64,000 bases of DNA from Vigna angularis (Eukaryota; Streptophyta; Magnoliopsida; Fabales; Fabaceae): assembly GCF_016808095.1 (NCBI RefSeq), contig NC_068971.1, positions 6,708,501 through 6,772,500 on the forward strand. The letters are read 5' to 3'. A program made the position numbers and the translations under genes. Below the pieces are notes generated by a model. That model was given only the letters and a program-made list of their open reading frames with translations, made no database searches and had not been told where the DNA came from. Positions 55,801 through 64,000 of the stretch are shown here, piece after piece; within the stretch, counting starts at the first letter, position 1, and each line of letters opens with the position of its first letter.

Positions 55801-56600
55801 TTGCAGCCTTGTTGTAGTAATTATATAAAACATATCCTAATAATATACTAGATAGAATTCATGCTTACACTCCCGTTCAAGTTTGAACACGTTGATTACA
55901 GAATGAAACATCTTTAGTGAAACAAAGTTCATGAGTGTAACATCTAGTTTTTGTGTTTAATGTGAATGATTTAAAAAAGATATATAGATAAAATTTTAAC
56001 ATATGTTTAATATGTAATTTAAAATCTTAATTATTCATTTTTATTTGTAAAAAAATATTATCTTTCTAAAAATTCATTATCTTAAATTCTCTTTAATTTC
56101 TCTATAGAATGATATTTTTCGACATATTTTATCTCATAAGAAGGTAGTAGAGCTTAAGATGAACTAAACCGATAAATTATGTTTTTGACAAAATAAAAAT
56201 TATTTCCCTGAAATCTCTAATATCTATTTTCTTTTTTGGATTGCATGTCTGAGTTTTCCACCATGCTTACAAGATGAGAACCAATTAAAGTAATATAAAC
56301 TAGACTGGGCTTATATTTATCTGTTTGTGACTCAATATTTTTAAGATCAAGAGTTAGAAATTTGCTGATTTTGTTAGAAAGAAGAAGAGTTAATAAGTTT
56401 GATTAATTTAAGCTATTCTGAATTTTGAGGTAAACCTTGAATTCTGTAGCGAAGTTGAAAGATAATCTAGTTTTGATTTTGAAAATATTGATAAGTTTAA
56501 AGTTTTGAGTGGAGACAGTTTGACATGGATGTTACCTTCAATGTTTAAATTGAAATTGATATGTTATTGATTACACACAATTTATTAATTGATACGTTGA

Positions 56601-56650
<50 letters not shown>

Positions 56651-57624
56651 TCCTTTCAACATCATTACATAATATTTTGAAAATATGTAATAAATGTTCT
56701 TACTTAGTAAATATTTTTTTTTGTTATAGTTAAAAATAATGACATCTACTTGTTTGCATATCATTGGTTTTGTTGCTGTTTTTTTATCAAATTAAATAAT
56801 TTTTAAAATATTTTTTTTCCAATTTACTTCATCTCTATTTCTATCTTCTTTATTTCCAAACCAAATTAATGAAAAAAAAAACTAACGGAAAGGTTGAATC
56901 TGGTGATAATATAAAAAAATTTAAACAAAAACTATGAAATACTTTGTTTTTCATAAAGATGAAAATGAAATAAAAATAAAATAAAATAAATAATACGAGA
57001 AAGAAAAAGAGTGAAAATAATGTTAGTTGGTTAGAAAGGAACGGAATGTTAGTTGTTTGTTAGAAGAAATGAGTAAAAAAAATAATTTCATTTATTATTA
57101 GGGACTATGAATAAAAAAATTTAAGGCGTCTATTATTTAAGTGATATAATTAATTATATATTTAACATAGTTTATGGTACACTTTCGAAGACTTTTTTCT
57201 AATTTTTTTTTTCATATATCCACTAGTCAAAATCATGACTTGTTTCTCTCAACTTCGCACCATCCTTTTCATGTTACTTAAAATAAAATATAGAAAAAAT
57301 CAACAGAAAAATGGAGAGCCAGAAAAATAAATAAGATGAAAATAATATAAAATGATAGTGGATATATGAGAGGACACGTGGAATTTTTTTTTAAATATAA
57401 CTTTTAAAAATATAATTTTTTTTTCCTAGTTTATTTATCAAATTAAAAAATTAAACTTTACCATTATTTTTAATAGAAAATGTATATTTCAGAAAAAAGA
57501 AATCACTTGGGAGTTGAGGTCCTCGTTACTGTCATACCTAATTCAAACGCCGTCATTTCCTATTTCGATTCAAATCTCACCGAGCCTGAGGTTCGGACCG
57601 ACGAACCTCGATGTTTGCGACACT
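52863..57624. other. Intergenic DNA
   Basis: The first 100-200 bp are T-rich and probably 3' UTR of the ATL67-like gene. Beyond that no gene or clear element is seen; an (AT)n tract lies at 56606-56642. ORFs of up to about 100 residues (e.g. 52999-53298) show no domain. Confidence 0.55.
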
Positions 57625-57631
57625 TATAAAA
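57625..57631 (+). promoter_or_regulatory. Putative TATA box of the reticulon gene
   Basis: TATAAAA about 145 bp before the ATG. Transcription would start near 57655 in a C/T-rich stretch, leaving a 5' UTR of roughly 120 bp. Confidence 0.5.
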
Positions 57632-57774
57632 CCCATACTGAGATTCGCACTCTCCAACCCTACTCTCACACTCACTGCAACAACTGTAACCAAAGAGAGA
57701 AGGGACTTTCTTCCATTCCGTGCTACGATATCGACGCATTAGGGTTAGAGTTCTTTTGAAAAAATTTCGGCTTT

Positions 57775-59434
57775 ATGGCTGAGGAACCGGAAAGCACCGT
57801 CACCACTGGCGCCGAAGCCGACCAATCGTTGCTGGATAAGATAAGCGAGAAGCTTCACGGTCACGATTCCTCGTCCTCTTCCGATTCGGATTCCGAAAAA
57901 ACCGTCACTTCGTCCGTTAAGGATAAGATTTTCCGCCTCTTCGGTAGGCAGAGGCCCGTTCATTCCGTGTTGGGCGCCGGAAAACGTAAAATTATATTTT
58001 TTTCCTTCTCTCACTTATTGTGGTCGTCGTTTTATTGCGTTTTGAGAAAAGCTACAATTTGGGAATGTTGTGACTTGGCCTTACCTTGCTTCGTGTAGCT
58101 TATCGTTGACCGGGGTTACCTAAATGTGGAATAATATATTGTGCTTCTCTTGGTTACTTTCTTAAGTTAACTGGGTTTTCTCAAAATTGTTTTTTTTTCT
58201 TTTAATGTTGGCGACCTTTCCCTGTTTCTGGTTTATTATATATTCTGTTTTCAGGTGGTTTTTAATTTTACGCAAGTTGAATTTAGCAGCAGTCATGGTT
58301 TGGATGATGATATACAGCTTGTGTTATGAAATTCACTAGGGCTGCGTTTGTCATATTTACTGGAGTTGTTTGTTTGGTGATGACTAGTCATTGAATGGAG
58401 CATTATATGTTCTTGTGTGTGGCTATATATAGGAGAGAACCAAAGCTGTATCAGTCTATGATGTTATTATCTCACGACTCTTTTTCGATTACCTTTTGCA
58501 GCTGCTGACTTGTTATTGTGGAGGAACAAGAAGATATCTGCTGGCGTGCTTGGCGGAGCCACTGCTGTTTGGGTCCTGTTTGAGTTGCTTGAGTATCACT
58601 TTCTTACTCTGGTGTGTCACATTTTGATACTGTTGCTCGCAGTTCTGTTCTTGTGGTCCAATGCCCATACTTTTATTCACAAGTGAGCCTCTGGAATTTC
58701 TTAGTATGTTGTCTTATGTTTGGGGTTTACCTTATTTAAGCTGTTGTGTGGAATGTCAAATTATGTATTGCAGATCAGCACCTCGCATTCCAGAAGTTCA
58801 TCTTCCCGAGGAGCCATTCCTGCAAGTGGCATCCGCGTTGAGGATTGAAATCAACAGGGGATTTGCTGTTTTGCATAGTATTGGTTCTGGAAGAGATTTG
58901 AAGAAATTCCTAATGGTGTGTGACTTCATAACCAATTGTCATCATTATGTACACATTAAAAAAAAGTTTGATATAAATAATGTCTCAAGTTTTGGGTCAG
59001 TTATTTATAACTTTCTAAAGTGGTACCGCTTCTTACTTTCTTGCAAGCTGCTTTCCTTTAATTGATAGATAAATGGGTACCTAATTTACTGCTTCTTTGT
59101 GGAGTCAGGTTATTGCTGGCGTTTGGATTCTATCAATTGTGGGGAACTGGTGCAACTTCTTGACCCTCTTCTACATAAGTAAGTAGTATTCCTTTTAACA
59201 AGATAATTTTATGACAAAAGATTGTATGGAACTTCGTTCATTTACATATTCTTGATTACATGGGCAGCTTTTATCTTGTTGCACACGGCTCCTGTGATAT
59301 ACGAGAAGTACGAGGATAAGATAGATCCACTTGCAGAGAAGGCAGTTATTGAGATTAAAAAGCAGTATGCTGTGTTTGATGCTAAGGTCTTGAGTAAGAT
59401 CCCGGTGGGTTCTTTAAAAGCTAAGTTATCTTAG
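57775..59434 (+). CDS. RTNLB: Reticulon-like protein B (five exons)
   Basis: The coding exons are 57775-57985, 58502-58682, 58774-58915, 59109-59178 and 59268-59434, all with GT-AG introns. They sum to 771 bp and 256 residues. The N-terminus is acidic and Ser-rich (about 31-46). The reticulon domain runs from about 63 to 250: [20 protein letters not shown], two long hydrophobic hairpins (about 84-122 and 175-206), and the loop motif [11 protein letters not shown]. The C-terminus is VYEKYEDK-like, then [14 protein letters not shown]. Reticulons are ER membrane proteins whose wedge hairpins curve tubules. The sequence resembles Arabidopsis RTNLB1-4, and the exact member is not fixed. It lacks the Lys/Ala-rich extension some members have after KAK. 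Confidence 0.95.
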
Positions 59435-60000
59435 TGAGTTAATCTTTGTAACATCACAAAGAAAGAGCTCCACTTATTTGGTCAAGGAAGTTGCCAGGGC
59501 CAGTTTCTTTTATCAAATGTCAGTCTTTGATTTTTTCTGGGTTGGTTTTAGGCTGGTATGGTGTCAATGGCAATGGGTCTGATTTATCTTAAAAAATAGT
59601 AATTCTCAGTAGTTTCTAACTGTGCAAGCTCATGGATTTTACTGGGGTTTTTGTTGTTGAAGGTTTGTATGAGTTGATCAATACAATAATTTGTACTGTA
59701 AGATAAAATGTATGTCTTGTGCATTATCGCCTTTTTACTTTTTATTTTTGGTAGCATTCGTTGCCTTCTGTGGTTTTGGTGTTGGGTTGACAGGCTTCTA
59801 AAATGCAGACCAGAATTTAAGAATCAGATCGGTTATATTTTTTTCTAAAAACACTGTTCTTGTTGTTGAACCGGTAAATGGCATGTTATGTATGATATGT
59901 ATTTGGGGGGCGTATATGTTTAGTGTACGCAAGTTTTCTGGAATACTAAATATAGTAGTGTTGGTCTATACTAAATATGGATTGATTTGGCAAAAAAATG
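59435..60000 (+). other. 3' UTR and flank of the reticulon gene
   Basis: No ORF of interest. The T-rich, G-containing sequence up to about 59720, with a GTACTGTAAGATAAAATG stretch, probably includes the 3' UTR. Confidence 0.45.
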
Positions 60001-62108
60001 TAATGCTGTGTTTGGATTGGGGGATGAATTTGGAGGGGAAGATGAGATTGTTTGGATTAAGGGAAAGATGGTCTGGTTTGAGATGAAAGTTGATAAAAGT
60101 TTGTATATTATGTGATGAATATAAGAGATTAAAAAATAATATTTTATTAGATAAAATTAGATGATTATCATTTGATTCCTAAAAATAAATATGATATAAA
60201 TTTAAACGGAAGTAGTGAAAATTATGTTAAGATAAAAAATGAAATTCTAATTTAAAAAGTTAGAGATGGAAATTATTATTATTATTAAAGCCTAAAACTA
60301 TGACCTAAATATACGTATGAGTTAAAAGTACCCATATATGCATAGGGAGGAGAATCGATTCGGAGGGAGAAAAAATATTCTTCTCCGTTCATTCCAAAAC
60401 AATATAATATAATAGCAGTTCTAGAATCACGGTATTAAAATCAATTCTTATATCATCTATAATCGGTTCTCATCTACACAGCATAGTCAAATGATGAACA
60501 TTTTGGTAAAGTGTTTGTATTTCTTCTCAAATCTTCTAACTTTTGTGTGGATTGTTTTTTATGATTGGGTGGTTGTATATATGTCAACATTAATCGCATC
60601 AATATTTGAGCATTGATAAATAGGGAAGAAAAATGAATATATTTGAAGAAAATAGTTCCGAGAATCCTATGAAGATGGCTCAATAAAAGGCTACAAAGAA
60701 TCATAAGATTCCCAATAGACACGAAGAAACCGTCAAAAATTATATGACAAAGTAATGAAATAATAATATAGTTAGAAGTGTGATAACAATAGACGACCAT
60801 TTTCAAAATAATTGTAAAAATGAATTTATACAGTATGGTGTATCATATCATAGAAAGTTGAAAGAGGATTTGAAGCATTGAATCAATAATTGGATAGATA
60901 ACTCGCATCGATGGTGATAAGGCTGTCACTTCGTTTCATCCTCGCCTTCAAATCAATCCTTTAAACAAACATAAAAAACTTCAACTTTTCATCATCAATA
61001 CTGCTACGTTCTTATAAATAAAAAAACAATATTTACTTATACCACAAATAAAATATCTCACAAATCTACTACATTGATTATCAACACAAATAACTAAAAT
61101 AATAATAATACAAAATTTGTAAGAGTACTTCAACATTTAAACAATAAAAAACAGATTTAATTAGTAATTTACTTTTTGGAAGGTAAATATTTAATATTTT
61201 TTAATTTAATTCCAATTTTATTTAAAATCTCACCATGCTTTTCTTAGTGATCATACATGTCAATAATTAAAATATTTATTTTCTTTTTAGTTTTCTTTTA
61301 TTTTTTGTTTTTTTTTTCTGAGTTTTTTTCATCTTTCCTCTTTTTGCCCCCACACCACCCCTCAATCTCCTTCGCTGGTTTCTTTTTCTCAAAAGGATTT
61401 AGAAAATGGCAATGCTTCAGCCTTCTTCCAAGAGGATTTGTAGGAAGAACACAAAGGGAGATGTTGGCACCCTTCTCTCGTACTAAATGGTGCCAACTTG
61501 GTTTTACAGCTGCAGCTCTTTGGTTAGAGGCTTCAACGATAAAGCTTTTATCGTTGTCGCTTCTGTCTTGAATTGTGTTCATTTGAACATATTCTACTGT
61601 TGCAAAATTGCGAGCGCAGATTGTAAATGAAATTGTTGTTCGTTTATCGATAAAGTCAATACATTCTACAATATCTTTAACTAAGATTTTTTCCACTAAC
61701 TCATCGTCCTAACTTTAGTTAATTTCAGGACGATATCATTCAAATCCAAATTGATACTCTTTATATAAAAACTTATTAAAGTACCACTTTAGACTATATA
61801 CTCTAAAAAAATTCTAAATTTATAAAATAAATGAATTACTCTCATTGAATACACCGTAAAGGAAAAAAAAAAGACAATGAACAAAAGAGTAGGCACGTAG
61901 GGTTGTAAGCATTGCTCATAGGTGTTTTAGAGAAAAGGGAGTGATATTTGACGACATATTTTGCAAGGTTAAAGCGTTTCAAGATATACAATAATATTCA
62001 GACAAGAGAACGGGGGCAATGAAATGAAGGAATTAATTGAACAAGATTACATGTCTACAATTTATCATTGATCTATACCTTTTGATTAATTACATAAAGA
62101 ATGTATAC
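60001..62108. other. Intergenic DNA between convergent genes
   Basis: The stretch TGTTTGGATTGGGGGATG near 60008 resembles the end of common plant MITEs, but no matching partner was found. A less AT-rich patch at 61390-61700 gives a 132-residue minus-strand frame and, on plus, a frame beginning MAMLQPSSKR with an early stop. Neither matches a domain I know. The final part should hold the golgin 3' UTR. Confidence 0.45.
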
Positions 62109-64000
62109 TTAGTATCTGGGAAGAAGTTTTGAACTATCTGATGAAGATGTAAGGGGAACTGTTGAGAACTCGGAACCAAGTTGTTCGGAGTGCTTCTGAA
62201 AGTATCCACGAGGAAGAGAACTGATGTTTTGATTAGTGGATGAGCTAATTGGTACTGTTCCAGTCCTAAAGCTTTGATTGGAATGTGGTGGAGAAGAATT
62301 AGTATAACTTCTATCATGCGAATCATCCATGGACTTATCTGTAGTTCCTGCTGACTCCCTCTTCTCTCTTTCTTCTGTTTCCTTGAGAAGAAAATCAACC
62401 CACAGATCTGCAAAGGACTGAAAGGGAAACTGTACAATTCAAATTCAAAGCAAATTGCGTCAAATGTGACCAGATCTATAATGGACTGGAGATTTTGGAA
62501 AATATTTTTTCGGTAGATGTTTTGGACGAAGGAATGACATGCATAAAGACATCTGCTATATAACACCATTCTTTTCTTCCCGGCATTCAGCAATCCCAAA
62601 AAGGAAAGAAAACGAAGAAAAGTCACCCTCAATATTTTGATAGGATCCAATTGCAAGAATGGGATTCAGTAGGGTTTAAGGCCCTCGACTTTCTACCTAC
62701 AGCTAGCTTTTGTGTAGCTTTTAAGATATTCTATTCTGACAAACCCCACATATAAATAAACACAAGATGAGAAGAAATCACCTGGTTATCTGCTCCCGCA
62801 TTTGCAGCTGATTCAGTGGAACCACCACCTCCCAAGATACCTCCAACTAGGCGTCCAGGCAACCCAAGAACACCGCGGACAACACCTTTTCCTGGACCTT
62901 GTTGAGCAACACCTATTCTTTGTTTGTCCTCATTAGAGAATCCCAGCATGCGAACCATTAGATCTAAAACCTGTCCCCAATATGACTTTATTATGTACAA
63001 CACAAAGGAGTGGGCAGCCCTTAATGATACACACATACATACATACGTAGGTACGTACATACATGTATACATACATAGAAAGAGCAAACAAATTAGAAAA
63101 CTTCCTTACCTCTTTGCTGTGGTTTCTCTGAAAATAAGTAACAAGTAATTTTATCACAATGCGCCTGTCAAAAATACAATTAAGATTAATAAAAGCAGAA
63201 GGCATATAATTAGCATAAAACATTTTCAAGTATTGGAACCTAACAAACTAGAAAAAATGGAAGCTCCCAAGGCCAAGCCAATATAGCACGAAAAAACTAC
63301 TTAGTTGAAAAACATGCCAACCTGTCAACAAGAAAATCTGAATCCACTGACATTCTATTTAGCCTTGTCATACTATGTTCAACCGCTCGCCTCAACCTGG
63401 AATTGTCTTCTTCGAGCTTGCTTACTCTACTTCTCCATTCTGATTGTAGCTTTTCAGATTGAGAAAGCTTAGCTAAAATTTCTTCTTTTTCACTGATCAA
63501 GACATCTGCTCTGCATTGTGCATCCTGGCAATTGGAAACACCAATAAGTTAACTTTGAGTCAGAAAACATGATAAAACATCAGTACACTGCAGCAAAATT
63601 TTGGGGGAATAATAGGGTCCAGTGCTGCAAATTCAGCAAAGAGAATCATATTCTTTTATTGTTATAAAATCATCAATATAAAGGGCCGAATTCTGTTATG
63701 TTTAATTCTTAAAGAGTGGGTTGTCAAAAAGTTATACTAATAAACTGTATGAGATAGAGATTCATACTTTCAACAGTAGAGAAAGCTTAGAGTTTTCTTC
63801 CTTTGCACGAGCCAGATCTCCTTCTAAATGTTCCTTCAGAAAATAAATTTATAGTGAATATAAGCTTACTCTGTACAACAAAAGACAGACACGCACACGA
63901 AAAGATACTAGCTAAAAAAATAAGAAGGAATGTTGACAACTTAATCAATGCATATTATTAATTTCTAAATACAAAATTAAAATTAACCTTAGCTTCAATT
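62109..64000 (-). CDS. GC3/GC4: GRAB-domain golgin (golgin candidate 3/4), C-terminal part
   Basis: The gene runs off the right edge. The visible exons, in minus order, are 64000-63988 (partial), 63833-63768, 63524-63322, 63164-63110, 62970-62782 and 62417-62109 (stop at 62111-62109), with consistent GT-AG borders and about 277 residues. First comes coiled coil (KEENSKLSLLLK, then KLEEDNSRLRRAVEHSMTRL). The GRAB domain follows (RIVIKLLVTYFQRNHSKEV, LDLMVRMLGFSNEDKQRI), then GKGVVRGVLGLPGRLVGGIL, SFADLWVDFLLK and a Ser-rich tail ending LLPRY. Plant golgins of this class tether membranes at the Golgi through Arf-type GTPases. The N-terminal coiled coil is outside the window. Confidence 0.93.

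Noticed and set aside
57514..57759. 81-residue ORF upstream of the reticulon gene
   Set aside because: It overlaps the probable TATA box and 5' UTR of the reticulon gene and shows no domain.
60001..60440. MITE starting TGTTTGGATTGGGGG
   Set aside because: The left end looks like a common MITE terminus, but no inverted partner or target duplication was found on the right.

Overview
This is a 64 kb window of AT-rich plant nuclear DNA, almost certainly from a eudicot and probably a phaseoloid legume such as Vigna or Phaseolus. That reading rests on the protein families, GT-AG introns, TATA boxes, dense nested LTR retrotransposons and repeat phrases typical of legume genomes. The species call is inference. 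There are no bacterial features.

Five host genes can be supported: an intronless subtilase (minus, 10003-12330), an ATL-type RING-H2 E3 ligase (plus, 26281-26811), an ATL67-like RING-H2 E3 ligase (plus, 52302-52862), a five-exon reticulon-like gene (plus, 57775-59434), and the 3' half of a GRAB-domain golgin gene (minus, 62109 to the window end). A decayed copy of the subtilase 5' end lies just upstream of the intact gene.

Positions 1-9235 and 14250-25230 are layered LTR-retrotransposon debris. They hold three LTR copies of one Athila-like family on the minus strand, a 2.7 kb solo LTR with CCTAC target duplications, a Gypsy LTR with its primer-binding site, and TRIM-like pieces. Positions 31985-36545 hold an old Copia gag interrupted by a younger gag-protease-only Copia element at 33454-35957.

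The most unusual region is 39884-48619, with two CACTA DNA transposons only 282 bp apart, both with 3-bp target duplications. The larger one (7.0 kb) has captured nine consecutive exons of a PLAA/DOA1 homologue (PFU domain and start of PUL), with splice sites and reading frame intact. It also holds a nested Mutator-like MITE with a 9-bp target duplication and a 160-bp internal duplication. The smaller one (1.4 kb) is built around GACGTC-bearing 115-bp tandem repeats.

The host genes act in unrelated processes (secreted proteolysis, ubiquitination, ER shaping, Golgi tethering) and form no pathway together. The remaining intergenic DNA is AT-rich with microsatellites and no supportable gene.
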